Position numbers and translations under genes: made by a program
Assembly: GCF_016584665.1 (NCBI RefSeq)
Contig: NZ_BBJB01000108.1
Coordinates: 1 to 64,000, forward strand
Direction of reading: 5' to 3'
Source of the DNA: Pseudanabaena sp. lw0831
GTDB lineage: Bacteria; Cyanobacteriota; Cyanobacteriia; Pseudanabaenales; Pseudanabaenaceae
DNA: 64,000 nucleotides
The notes under the pieces: generated by a model
Databases searched by the model: none
What the model was told of the DNA's origin: nothing
What the model saw: only the letters and a program-made list of their open reading frames with translations
Shown: piece after piece, positions 35,643-44,293 of the stretch
Layout: every line of letters starts with the position of its first letter
Numbering within the stretch: position 1 is the stretch's first letter

Positions 35643-36917
35643 CTAGCTAGAGGGGTTTGATTCTAGAAGTGGTTCATCGGAAATTGGCAAAACCACAGTA
35701 AATTTAGTGCCGATCTCTAACTTACTCTCAACAGATATCGAGCCATTGTGAATATCGATACAGTTTTTGACAATTGATAGTCCCAATCCAGTACCAGGCA
35801 ATATCCCTACATTTTTACCACGATAGAATGCACCGAATAGATTTTCTAAATCTTCTTCTGGAATGCCAATACCCTGATCGCTAATAACAAAACTCACCTG
35901 TTCTTGATCCACAGTAATTTGAAAATCAACTGTTTTATTTTGTGGAGAATACTTAATTGCATTTGTGAGCAGATTGGTCAAGATTTGACGCAATAATTTC
36001 TCATCCATTTTTACGATTAAGGCTGGGAGATCATTTTGAAGATGAGGGTTCTCAATGGATGTACTAGTTAAATCTATATATATAGATGAATTTAGAGTAT
36101 AGTCAGATGCAAAAGTTCTTTGCGCTTGCCGTAAGAGTTGTTTACAAAAGCTTAAAAGATCGAATTTAGTAAGATTTAGTTTAGCTTTACTTGTATTACT
36201 TCGACTCAGAAATAATACATCTTCCATCAGAGCCGTCATATGCTTAACTTCTGATTGGATTTGATGCAATTGTTCGACCTTTTCTTCCTTTGACCATTCG
36301 TAATGTTCGAGCAGTTCTGATGCACTTTGAATCGTCGTTAGAGGTGTACGAAATTCATGGGATACGACTGATATAAAGTCTGTTTTCATCTGACTAAGTT
36401 CGCGTTCTTGATTAAGCGATCGCGATAATACCTCAGCCGATAGTTGTAACTGTTCATTTTGTTCTTGAAGCTTTTTTTGTAATGAACATAACCGCAAGTG
36501 TGTTTCGATTCTAGCTAATACTTCAATCAACTGAAACGGTTTGCTAATATAATCTACTCCGCCCACAGAAAATGCTTCTACTTTATCAGATGACTCTTCT
36601 ATCGAACTAATAAAAATAATTGGCACATCTTTAGTCACTGGATTAGCCTTTAGTCTTGTACATACTTCATAGCCATTAATGTCAGGCATCCGAATATCTA
36701 GTAAAATTATGTCAGGTAATTGTTGATTAACTTTATCTAATGCTTCTAATCCACTAGTAGCTTTTTGCACTTCATAGCCTTGTTTAATTAACAGTAATGA
36801 TAAAAGTTGAACATTGTAAATGGTGTCATCAACTATAAGGATAGAAGCATTTTTAGAGTGTTGATAATCTTCAGATATTTCAGTTTGTTCAGGTTGATTT
36901 AGATTTTGAATAGTCAT
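35643..36917 (-). CDS. Response regulator-histidine kinase hybrid
   Basis: A 424-residue protein: receiver (about 24-145) with Asp in IILLDIRMPDINGYEV, a coiled-coil linker (148-180), HisKA with VVSHEFRTPLTTI, and HATPase (about 300-415) with N box LTNAIKYS, DQGIG and GTGLGLSI. All catalytic motifs are canonical. It is a soluble two-component hub with the receiver first, typical of cyanobacteria. It lies upstream of, and probably co-transcribed with, the gene at 34413-35513. Confidence 0.93.
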   Translation of the reverse strand: MTIQNLNQPEQTEISEDYQHSKNASILIVDDTIYNVQLLSLLLIKQGYEVQKATSGLEALDKVNQQLPDIILLDIRMPDINGYEVCTRLKANPVTKDVPIIFISSIEESSDKVEAFSVGGVDYISKPFQLIEVLARIETHLRLCSLQKKLQEQNEQLQLSAEVLSRSLNQERELSQMKTDFISVVSHEFRTPLTTIQSASELLEHYEWSKEEKVEQLHQIQSEVKHMTALMEDVLFLSRSNTSKAKLNLTKFDLLSFCKQLLRQAQRTFASDYTLNSSIYIDLTSTSIENPHLQNDLPALIVKMDEKLLRQILTNLLTNAIKYSPQNKTVDFQITVDQEQVSFVISDQGIGIPEEDLENLFGAFYRGKNVGILPGTGLGLSIVKNCIDIHNGSISVESKLEIGTKFTVVLPISDEPLLESNPSS

Positions 36918-36955
36918 AGTAAGTATCTTTTTATTGTTGTTATTATAACATCGTC

Positions 36956-37024
36956 ATAGCAATCCTAAATGAGTTGTGAGTAGGGGCAATTCATGAATTG
37001 CCCCTACTCACATAGATCAAGAAA
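36956..37024 (-). repeat. MITE-like palindromic repeat, copy C
   Basis: Reverse orientation of copy A, including both flanks (TAGCAATCCTAAATGAGTT before and ATAGATCAAGAAAA after the palindrome). It lies in the divergent gap between the kinase and glycosyltransferase genes. Confidence 0.8.
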
Positions 37025-37048
37025 ATAGTTTGTGTAAGAACTCCCTTT

Positions 37049-37103
37049 CCAGTGAATAATTAATGGTGCGTGGCAAAGCTGCGCACCATTAATTATTCAC
37101 TGG
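37049..37103. repeat. Palindrome related to 23675-23721
   Basis: Arms CCAGTGAATAATTAATGGTG with core GCGTGGCAAAGCTGCGC. The shared pattern is CAGTGAA.AATTARTGGTGCG, present in both copies. It ends 11 bp before the glycosyltransferase start. Confidence 0.75.
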
Positions 37104-37114
37104 GGAATAGCTAT

Positions 37115-37858
37115 ATGCGCTTATCTATAATTCTGCCCTGTTTTAATGAAATTCGACATGGGTATTTAGACCGAATTCTCACGAATCTAATTGCTCAATC
37201 AGTTCCTCAAAATTGTGAAAAAGAAATTATTGCCGTAGTCAGTGCCAGTGATGATGGGACAGATCTAGTTTTGGATGAATATGCAGCGCGATCTCCTGAA
37301 ATTCAAGTTATCCGATCGCTCGCCAAAAATCGCGCCCAGAGGCTAAATGATGGTATTGCCGCCAGCACGGGCGACATAATTTTGTTACATCATCCAGCAA
37401 CGCTTTTACCAGAAGGCATAGCCCTACAGCTAATTGAGCAGACTTTAGTCTCAGGAAATCATTGGGGTGCATTTTCCCATAGCTTTGACTTTACACATTG
37501 GTTGTTGCATTTTACGTCTTGGTACTCTGACAATATTCGCGTAAAGCAAAAAGGGATTGTTTATTTAGATCACTGTCCGTTTATTGTTCGCCAAGTATTA
37601 GCTGAAATTGGGAATGTCCCCGATCTCGATATTTTTGAAGATACGGTGTTAAGCGATCGCCTATGCCAATTCTCGAAGCCATTGCTGGTTCAAGGCAAGG
37701 TTGTTACCTCCGCAAGGCGGTTTCATCAGAGAGGAATATATCGACATGCTATGCTCAATCAGTTGTTAAAAATTTGCTATCACTTCAACATTGACCCTCG
37801 ATCGCTTAATCATTTGTACGAACAAAAAGCTAGTATTAACGTCAAGTATGGTGATTGA
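37115..37858 (+). CDS. Family 2 glycosyltransferase
   Basis: A 247-residue GT-A enzyme started at ATG 37115 (MRLSIILPCFNE); the longer frame would run through the palindrome. Seen: LSIILPCFNEIRHG, the sugar-nucleotide region ASDDGTD, and HHPATLLPEGI in place of a canonical DxD. The C-terminal region has FEDTVLSDRL, which resembles the ED motif and catalytic base of TIGR04283-type enzymes. Donor and acceptor unknown. It is ended by the hairpin at 37857. Confidence 0.85.
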   Translation: MRLSIILPCFNEIRHGYLDRILTNLIAQSVPQNCEKEIIAVVSASDDGTDLVLDEYAARSPEIQVIRSLAKNRAQRLNDGIAASTGDIILLHHPATLLPEGIALQLIEQTLVSGNHWGAFSHSFDFTHWLLHFTSWYSDNIRVKQKGIVYLDHCPFIVRQVLAEIGNVPDLDIFEDTVLSDRLCQFSKPLLVQGKVVTSARRFHQRGIYRHAMLNQLLKICYHFNIDPRSLNHLYEQKASINVKYGD

Positions 37859-37895
37859 AGATGAGATTGTGGACTGCGCCCACAATCTCATCTTC
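37857..37895 (+). terminator. Terminator between glycosyltransferase and mltA
   Basis: Stem GAAGATGAGATTGTGG with a six-base loop, overlapping the last bases of the stop codon. No T-run follows, so strength is uncertain. Confidence 0.55.
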
Positions 37896-37927
37896 CGGCT
37901 AGATTATTTAGTGAGGAGTTTTTAAGG

Positions 37928-39187
37928 GTGATTGGTTCCCATAAGTTCGGTAAAAGTAAATACGATCTATTCGGTAAGAAAAAGGGGTTTCTAGAGCAGA
38001 AATCTTGGACTTCGACCTTATATCGTGGTGGGGATATCTTATTTGCAACTTGGGTCGGCTTGATCTGCGCTGTGCCACCTTGCTATATGCAAACCGATTT
38101 TCAAAGACCAGCCGAAGCTGCGGAACTTAAACTTGCTCAATCTATTGTCCCAATATCACCGCGTGCGGTTAATCCTCTCGCCCTTGACCTCACGGATGAT
38201 CTATTAGAGAGCGATCGCCAAAATCTCCTTCAAGCGATCGATCATAGTATTCAGTACATCCGCACCCCATCCGCCGCTAAGCGCTATCCTGTCGCTGGAA
38301 TTAGTCAAGATCTGATGGAGCGTAGTTTGGTGCGATTTCGTCGGCTCGTACAAGTGTCCCGAACTGCCAAAGATCTCCAGCAAGCTGTGAATCGTGAATT
38401 TGATCTTTATCAGTCAGTAGGGCGTGATGGTAATGGCGGCGTTCAATTTACGGGCTATTACGAGGCATTGTACAAAGCCAGTCGTACTCGTACTGACGAA
38501 TTTAAATACCCGCTTTATAACTTGCCACCAGACTTTGCTCAATGGCAATCACCCCATCCTACCCGCGCCATGCTTGAAGGTAGTAAGCAAATGGCAGGTT
38601 TAGAAGTTGCATGGTTAAGCGATCGCTTCCAAGCTTTCTTAGTGCATGTCCAAGGCTCAGCAAGGTTTGAGTTACCCGATGGCAATTTATTGACTGTTGG
38701 TTATGCAGGTAAAACCGATCAACCCTATCGTTCGGTGGGTGCTGAGCTAGTCAGAGATGGCAAAATGCGTCTTGAAGATGTGACTTTGCAAACGCTCATC
38801 AAATATTTTCAAAAAAATCCCCAAGATTTAATTAAGTATCTCAATCGCAACCCCAGTTTTGTCTTTTTTCGCGAAACCAATGGTAAACCTGCGACGGGTA
38901 GTCTCGGTGCGCCAGTCAGTGCAGAGCGATCGATTGCTACTGATAAAAAAATCTTTCCCTCTGGCGGCATTGCCCTAATCCGCACTGAAATTCCGTTTGA
39001 GAATCCCACCACAGGTAAGCTCGAATTGCGGCAAGTGCAACGCTTTGCGCTCGATCAAGATACTGGCGGCGCGATTCGTGGTGCGGGACGAGTGGATATT
39101 TTTATGGGAACAGGCGATCGGGCTAAGCAACGGGCTGGGCTAATCAAAGGCGAAGGCGAGTTGTATTATCTTGTATTAAAAAAATAA
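37928..39187 (+). CDS. mltA: Membrane-bound lytic murein transglycosylase A
   Basis: A 419-residue peptidoglycan-cleaving enzyme starting at GTG 37928 after AAGG. A hydrophobic segment near residues 36-58 should direct export. The MltA domain has GYYEALYKASR, the VHVQGSARFELPDG block, VGYAGKTDQPY and SFVFFRE; the 3D domain closes with the FALDQDTGGAIRGAGRVDIFMGTGD motif holding the catalytic Asp. The leader of about 35 residues is longer than usual. Confidence 0.93.
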   Translation: MIGSHKFGKSKYDLFGKKKGFLEQKSWTSTLYRGGDILFATWVGLICAVPPCYMQTDFQRPAEAAELKLAQSIVPISPRAVNPLALDLTDDLLESDRQNLLQAIDHSIQYIRTPSAAKRYPVAGISQDLMERSLVRFRRLVQVSRTAKDLQQAVNREFDLYQSVGRDGNGGVQFTGYYEALYKASRTRTDEFKYPLYNLPPDFAQWQSPHPTRAMLEGSKQMAGLEVAWLSDRFQAFLVHVQGSARFELPDGNLLTVGYAGKTDQPYRSVGAELVRDGKMRLEDVTLQTLIKYFQKNPQDLIKYLNRNPSFVFFRETNGKPATGSLGAPVSAERSIATDKKIFPSGGIALIRTEIPFENPTTGKLELRQVQRFALDQDTGGAIRGAGRVDIFMGTGDRAKQRAGLIKGEGELYYLVLKK

Positions 39188-39190
39188 ACA

Positions 39191-39239
39191 CAATATTTTT
39201 ATTAAAAGTGTTGCAAAGCAACACTTTTAATAAAAATAT
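39191..39239. repeat. Palindrome with TTGCAAAGCAA core
   Basis: Perfect arms starting AATATTTTTATTAAAAGTG around GTTGCAAAGCAAC, just behind the mltA stop. It may act as its terminator. The core is shared with 34331-34365 and 57059-57103. Confidence 0.7.
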
Positions 39240-39279
39240 TGGTTTGGATTTCAGAAAAAAGCAATGTAAGGAAAAAATT

Positions 39280-39540
39280 ATGCCACAAGTAAATCCTTTT
39301 ACGATCAGAATGCAAGTATCAAGGATGTTTGAGCAAGGTCAATCACTCTTTGCGGAACTCAAAGTCCAAGACTGGCTAAAAGAGCGCAATCATAATCCTA
39401 AAGATTATGTGATTCGATTCCATCAAAAAATGGCTCCAGTTGGTGCAAATTCTTCTGTAATGATAGAGATAGAACTCATTCGCAAAGATGGTCAACCCGT
39501 TGACGAGTGGCTATTACAAGAAATTAACCGTCAAAGCTAG
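39280..39540 (+). CDS. Small conserved hypothetical protein
   Basis: An 86-residue protein started at ATG 39280 with AAGGA in front; the longer frame from 39208 begins in the palindrome. It is helical then beta (VIRFHQKMAPVG, MIEIELIRKDG) with no known motif. It stands 92 bp behind mltA. Confidence 0.65.
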   Translation: MPQVNPFTIRMQVSRMFEQGQSLFAELKVQDWLKERNHNPKDYVIRFHQKMAPVGANSSVMIEIELIRKDGQPVDEWLLQEINRQS

Positions 39541-39637
39541 AATGTTCTAGAACTTGACTAAGCGATCGCAGTTTGATTGATTTTTTGGATGTGCGATCGC
39601 GATTTATAGAATGAGTGAGCGATCGCACACCAAACAA

Positions 39638-42418
39638 CTATGAGCTAGAAAGGGGCAAAATTAGACGGCTGAGGATGCGATTATCTTCTAGTTGATAGAG
39701 AGATAGCTCTCCACCTGCCTCCACCATCAGGGTCTGACAGATTGCAAGATGCAAGCCAGGGGGCTGATCTAATAGCGAAGGAGATAGAGGATCGATCGCT
39801 CTGCCTTGGTGTAACTCCTGCAATAAGGACGCATCAACTACGCCATAATCGGTAATTGATAACTCTAGAAGCTTTTCATCAATCTGACGACACCAAATAT
39901 CAATTCTGCCACCAACATCCGATCGCCCACAGGCAAATAACAACAACTCATTTAAAATCATCTCCATCTTAGCGATGTCACCACCAACGACTACATTGGC
40001 TTGGTTATGCACCTGCGACCAGATTTGGCGCTGTTTTATAAGCGAATCCACTCTTTCTAAAGCCCGTTTGAGCATACCCGCTAGTGGAGCAGTCTCATAG
40101 TTGGGACGTAAGCGCCATTGCTCTTTGCGGATAATCTGTGGGAGTGGAGATAGAGACCCCTGTAATTGCTTAAGAGAACTTTGCAAGGTAATATTGTTGA
40201 TACCTCCAGTTCCATTAGCACGAGCATCAGCATCCAATAAACGCTGGACTCCCGAACTAACTGTACGATAGATGTCTTCCAAACGACGATGCTTGTACCA
40301 ATTAAGGCGTTCCAGTTCTTGACGATTATGTTTGAGATGATCGACGAGCAATAGGTGGCGACGAGACCAAGATAGTTGATTTGCCAACATATTAAACGCC
40401 TGTAATTGGCGATCAACCCAACGCCGCCCTACGCGATCGGCAACCAAAATCATTCCTGTTGGCTGGTGATCAGGAGTTGTGCGTAATGCAGTCACCAATA
40501 AATGTCCAAGAGCAGGAGCATTTAGCCAAGCCTTAGTCTGTTCTGGTAAGTCATGAATACTCAGCGGCAAAATTCCCTCACTTTGGATCGCCCACTGTGC
40601 AAGCGGATCTTCTTCGATCGCAAGTAGAGTTTCGCTGATCGTAAGCTGATACTCATCACGGCTAGCAAACACTGAAGCTATTTGTCCACCTTGCCGACCT
40701 GGTAGCCATACTACTAATACAGCCAGAGGAGATTGCGTAACCTGAGCCATCAATTGCGTCGCCGTGTGATGTAGCTTCTCAAGAGCATTGCATTGTTGGA
40801 GTGCTACTAAACCAAATTGAACAGCTTGATGAGACTTTTGGCGTTCATCAGATAAGCGCTGCAACTCATTTTGGTGAACGATTAGCCCAATCTGTTGAGC
40901 AACAGCTTGCACCATTTCTCTTTCTGGGCGAGACCATGTACGTGGGGCTTCATGGGCAACCGCGAGAATACCCTCGAGAGACTTCCCAATCGAAGTGCTA
41001 CTGACAATCATCGATCGCACATCAAGATCGATTAATGAATTTCGCCATGACAGAAATTTAAAATCGCTGTCGAGATTCTCGACAGTTGCAGCATCGTTAG
41101 ATTGCTCCATCATCTGCACATCAACGGGAGCTAATCCTGGTAAAACAGATGGAATGGGGCGGCGATTTTTGGGGTGATACTGAAAATCGATCCGAAACAT
41201 GTCATTGTCTTTATCATAGGTTGCCACCCAGAATCGTTCTAGCCCTAGTCGCTGACATAGCTGTTCCGCCGCTTGATCGAGGGCTTTTTGCCAATCGTTA
41301 TCAGAATATATAGCTCTGGCAATTCCTGCGGTGAGAATTTGATCGGAAGCAATGCGATCGAGGGTAACTTCCATCTCTTCTAGAGGCGAGGTAATTGCCG
41401 CAAGCTGAGCTGCACCACGGACAAAATTGCGCTCGTCATCAGTCCAGAGTCGAGGTTCATCACCTTCTACTGACAAAAAGCCTAATAGTTCTGATTGGAA
41501 AAATATGGGAGCAATAATTATAGAAACTGCCCCAAATTGTTCCATAACGCGATTACTAACTTCGCCTTTGGTCATGGACTTAGCATCAACTACCACCACC
41601 ACCTGATCTTTGGATAGCGCCTGATACAAACTAGGGGCATTTTGGACAGTTACTCCAGCCGTATTGTCAGCTGCTTGCTTAATTTTTGGGCCAGGCTGAC
41701 GATTGGCAATCCGTCGCCAAAAATATTGATGCTCGCGTTCAAACCAGTAAATATTGGTGTGATCGGGCATAACAAAGCTATGGGTTTCCTGAACAATCTC
41801 TTCAAGGCGTTCAGTGAGTGCTGGTACATTCCGAATTTTCGAGAGGATTTGCAGTAATGGTTCATCAGGACGCTTGGTGTTGTGATGATGCCACTCGTCA
41901 TCAAGACGGCTCAGGGTAGACCCAAGACCACCAAGTACTACAGAGAGTCTGGCTCTTTCTTCATTGCGCGGGGTGACATTCCACAGATTGGAGCCTAAGA
42001 GGACTACACCAAAACTGCGATCGCGATGATAGATCGGCCAAAGCAATGTGCCTTGGATATCAAATTTTTGGGCTAATTTTTGCCATTCGCCACTACGTTT
42101 CTCTTGACGTAGATCGGCGATCGGCACAGGCTTGCGTTGCAAAATCACCTGATCGAGCAAATCGCCCGCATTGAGATTAAATCGCTCTTTTAAAAATTTA
42201 ATTTCACCCTGAGGTGTTGTACCACCTTTACCTGTAAGTCGGTGGTTTTCTGCGTCATAAAGCCCAATCCAAAGCAGTTTGTAATCAAAATTGTCTCGAA
42301 GATAATCGAGAGTTGCCGTCAATAGGTTGTCAATACTATCTTCATCACGCAAGAACTGCATGATTCGCCCAAGGTTAACAAATTGGCGATCCCATGGGTT
42401 AGCTCCTGCTTGACTCAT
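39638..42418 (-). CDS. Multi-GAF domain protein with degenerate kinase end
   Basis: A 926-residue soluble protein. At least three GAF domains can be followed: about 10-170 (LLTATLDYLRDNFDYKLLWIGLYD), 195-345 and 365-515, with a fourth GAF-like region about 530-690. The C-terminal 200 residues recall a histidine kinase: a helical hairpin (LNWYKHRRLEDIYRTV) and an HATPase-like fold with ILNELLLFACGRSDVGG, but no standard H-, G1- or G2-box. It is probably a signalling protein without kinase activity. No Cys of bilin-binding type (CHxx) is evident. Confidence 0.8.
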   Translation of the reverse strand: MSQAGANPWDRQFVNLGRIMQFLRDEDSIDNLLTATLDYLRDNFDYKLLWIGLYDAENHRLTGKGGTTPQGEIKFLKERFNLNAGDLLDQVILQRKPVPIADLRQEKRSGEWQKLAQKFDIQGTLLWPIYHRDRSFGVVLLGSNLWNVTPRNEERARLSVVLGGLGSTLSRLDDEWHHHNTKRPDEPLLQILSKIRNVPALTERLEEIVQETHSFVMPDHTNIYWFEREHQYFWRRIANRQPGPKIKQAADNTAGVTVQNAPSLYQALSKDQVVVVVDAKSMTKGEVSNRVMEQFGAVSIIIAPIFFQSELLGFLSVEGDEPRLWTDDERNFVRGAAQLAAITSPLEEMEVTLDRIASDQILTAGIARAIYSDNDWQKALDQAAEQLCQRLGLERFWVATYDKDNDMFRIDFQYHPKNRRPIPSVLPGLAPVDVQMMEQSNDAATVENLDSDFKFLSWRNSLIDLDVRSMIVSSTSIGKSLEGILAVAHEAPRTWSRPEREMVQAVAQQIGLIVHQNELQRLSDERQKSHQAVQFGLVALQQCNALEKLHHTATQLMAQVTQSPLAVLVVWLPGRQGGQIASVFASRDEYQLTISETLLAIEEDPLAQWAIQSEGILPLSIHDLPEQTKAWLNAPALGHLLVTALRTTPDHQPTGMILVADRVGRRWVDRQLQAFNMLANQLSWSRRHLLLVDHLKHNRQELERLNWYKHRRLEDIYRTVSSGVQRLLDADARANGTGGINNITLQSSLKQLQGSLSPLPQIIRKEQWRLRPNYETAPLAGMLKRALERVDSLIKQRQIWSQVHNQANVVVGGDIAKMEMILNELLLFACGRSDVGGRIDIWCRQIDEKLLELSITDYGVVDASLLQELHQGRAIDPLSPSLLDQPPGLHLAICQTLMVEAGGELSLYQLEDNRILSRLILPLSSS

Positions 42419-42606
42419 ATTTTTGACCTGAGGTATTTAGACTTAGGTATAGCTAGAGCGATGTAACTTAATAAAATGAAATTTTATGAAAATCAAGGTT
42501 ATAAAAAGTATTACAACACAATCGTACAATCTTTAGCTTAGAAAGTCAGCAACACACCATACTTTTATTGCTTGTGTTAACTTTTATAGCATTTACTCCC
42601 TTTTTA

Positions 42607-42650
42607 ACCAAGAATTGGTGGTACTTTCCACCGCACCACCAATTCTTGGT
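42607..42650 (-). terminator. Hairpin behind the DUF3067 gene
   Basis: Arms ACCAAGAATTGGTGGT around a 12-nt loop, four bases after the stop at 42654. Confidence 0.6.
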
Positions 42651-42653
42651 GTA

Positions 42654-42968
42654 TTAATTTCCTATGAGCCACTCTAGCGATCGCTCACCAATTTGGAGGG
42701 GAATGCTCACAGCTTTGCCAAGACGGGGGCGCTCCTTGGTGGTTTCGATAAATTTTTGAACTTGCTCAACTACAGCCCAATCGCTCAGATATGAGGCAAT
42801 CACATCAAGATGCTGAATAAATTCTGCCTCACTCATCGAAAAAGACTGTTGCTCTTGATAGCGCCACATTACCTGCAAGAAAATTTTGCCTTGGGTTTTG
42901 CGTAATTGTACGTCATAAGAGTAGTCCCATTTATTGGCGATCGCCTGACGAAGTTCTGCGCCTGTCAT
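42654..42968 (-). CDS. DUF3067 protein
   Basis: A 104-residue protein of a family shared by cyanobacteria and plastid-bearing eukaryotes. The family start MTGAELRQAIANKWDYSYDVQLRK and the MWRYQEQQSFSMSEAEF and RLGKAVSIPL segments are clear. No biochemical role is known to me. Single gene, separate from murQ by about 100 bp and a hairpin. Confidence 0.88.
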   Translation of the reverse strand: MTGAELRQAIANKWDYSYDVQLRKTQGKIFLQVMWRYQEQQSFSMSEAEFIQHLDVIASYLSDWAVVEQVQKFIETTKERPRLGKAVSIPLQIGERSLEWLIGN

Positions 42969-43034
42969 AGTTTCTACATTTTTTGCTTAACATATCTTAC
43001 TTTAACGGCGATTTGTGCCATGTTTCACTGGCTA

Positions 43035-43075
43035 ATGGTGTAGATGAGGGCGCTTAGCGCCCTCATCTACACCAT
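43035..43075. repeat. Palindrome overlapping the murQ stop
   Basis: Perfect 19-bp arms starting ATGGTGTAGATGAGGGCGC with a TTA loop. The murQ stop codon (43067-43069) lies inside it, so the last codons of murQ are part of the repeat. Confidence 0.7.
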
Positions 43076-43978
43076 GGCTTTTCCTAGATGACCTTGAGTA
43101 TTTTGCAACAATTGCTCGGCGGTGGCGACATCTACGCTCTTCCACTGCATTAATAAAGCTAATTTGACTCGTTTGCCCGATCGCTCTAGCAATTTTGCGG
43201 ACTCCTCACGACTGAGCGATGTGAGATCGCTAATAATCCGAATGGCGCGGTCTTCGAGTTTGCTATTGGTGACAGAGACATCAATCATCCGATTGCCATA
43301 AACCTTGCCTAGCTGCACCATTACCCCTGTCGAAACCGTATTTAAAACTAATTTTGTAGCTGTCCCTGCTTTAAGTCTGGTAGATCCCGCCAAGATCTCT
43401 GCCCCAACTAGCGGACGAATCTCAATATCGTACTGAATCGGAAATTGGTCAGGCGGTACACAGCAAAAAAAGATCGTTTTTGCACCCCGATGCTTAGCTT
43501 CCTTGAGCGCTCCATGGACATAGGGTGTGGTTCCCCCTGCGGTAATGCCAAAAACAACATCGCGATCGCTAATATTTCTTTCCGCGATCGCATTTGCCCC
43601 ATCATCTTCGCGATCTTCGAGGGCTTCAGAGCTGCGTACCATCGCATTCATCCCTCCCGCCAAAATCCCTTGAATCAACTCAGGGTCGCTGCAAAAAGTG
43701 GGTGGACATTCAGCAGCATCAAGGACACCAAGTCGCCCACTTGTGCCAGCGCCAACATAAAACAATCTGCCACCATGTTTTATTGCTTCAGCAATAGTGT
43801 TAATCGCGGCGGCGATCGCTTCTTTTTCTTGTCCAACTGCGGCAACAGCCTTGGCATCCTCTTGGTTAAACAGTTCGACAATTTCTAAAGCACTTAACCG
43901 ATCTAAATTTTGGCTATGGGGATTCGCTTGCTCGGTCAACAAATAACCGCGATCATGATTTTTCACTGCACTTTTCAC
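43067..43978 (-). CDS. murQ: N-acetylmuramic acid 6-phosphate etherase
   Basis: A 303-residue SIS-fold enzyme that removes lactate from MurNAc-6P in cell-wall recycling. Starts with GTG 43978. Seen: [27 protein letters not shown], the [17 protein letters not shown] loop with the catalytic Glu/Asp region, [15 protein letters not shown] and [19 protein letters not shown]. It overlaps the upstream 61-residue gene by 4 bp (GTGA), so the two are translationally coupled. An anmK or kinase partner is not in the window. Confidence 0.95.
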   Translation of the reverse strand: MKSAVKNHDRGYLLTEQANPHSQNLDRLSALEIVELFNQEDAKAVAAVGQEKEAIAAAINTIAEAIKHGGRLFYVGAGTSGRLGVLDAAECPPTFCSDPELIQGILAGGMNAMVRSSEALEDREDDGANAIAERNISDRDVVFGITAGGTTPYVHGALKEAKHRGAKTIFFCCVPPDQFPIQYDIEIRPLVGAEILAGSTRLKAGTATKLVLNTVSTGVMVQLGKVYGNRMIDVSVTNSKLEDRAIRIISDLTSLSREESAKLLERSGKRVKLALLMQWKSVDVATAEQLLQNTQGHLGKAMV

Positions 43979-44160
43979 TGGCCGAACTCAATCCTTGCTT
44001 TTTCGACAATTTCTGCGGTGATCGTATCACTACCTGCGGCTTGAGCTAGTTGCTCGATTTTCAGGCGAGCCTGCGATCGCACAAAGTAGGGAATATTTTT
44101 GTACTTGATTTTTGCTTCTGCTGTCCAAGTGAAGCCCTCATCGTAATCTGATTTTTGCAT
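43975..44160 (-). CDS. PCP-reductase-domain small protein
   Basis: A 61-residue protein matching the C-terminal domain of light-independent protochlorophyllide reductase subunit B (PCP_red): [30 protein letters not shown] and [13 protein letters not shown]. Stand-alone copies occur in cyanobacteria; their role is unknown. It overlaps murQ by 4 bp, an odd pairing of a pigment-like domain with cell-wall recycling. Confidence 0.85.
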   Translation of the reverse strand: MQKSDYDEGFTWTAEAKIKYKNIPYFVRSQARLKIEQLAQAAGSDTITAEIVEKARIEFGQ

Positions 44161-44244
44161 GGTTTTCTCTATAAACTAGCGATCGCTAGTATGCCATCCC
44201 CTTCGTTTTCATCAAAATTTGCTTCGTGTAGATTTACAATCCTG

Positions 44245-44293
44245 CTATAAAACCGAAAAGACAGCGCAAAGTGCTGTCTTTTCGGTTTTATAG
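44245..44293 (-). terminator. Hairpin at the 3' end of the CHAT gene
   Basis: Arms CTATAAAACCGAAAAGACAGC around GCAAAGT. It overlaps the CHAT stop codon (44288-44290). The T-rich side suits termination of the minus-strand gene. Confidence 0.6.

Noticed and set aside
40081-40416. Long antisense frames inside the GAF gene and others (for example 12014-12244, 43445-43888)
   Set aside because: They lie fully within well-supported genes in the opposite or shifted frame and show no family features.
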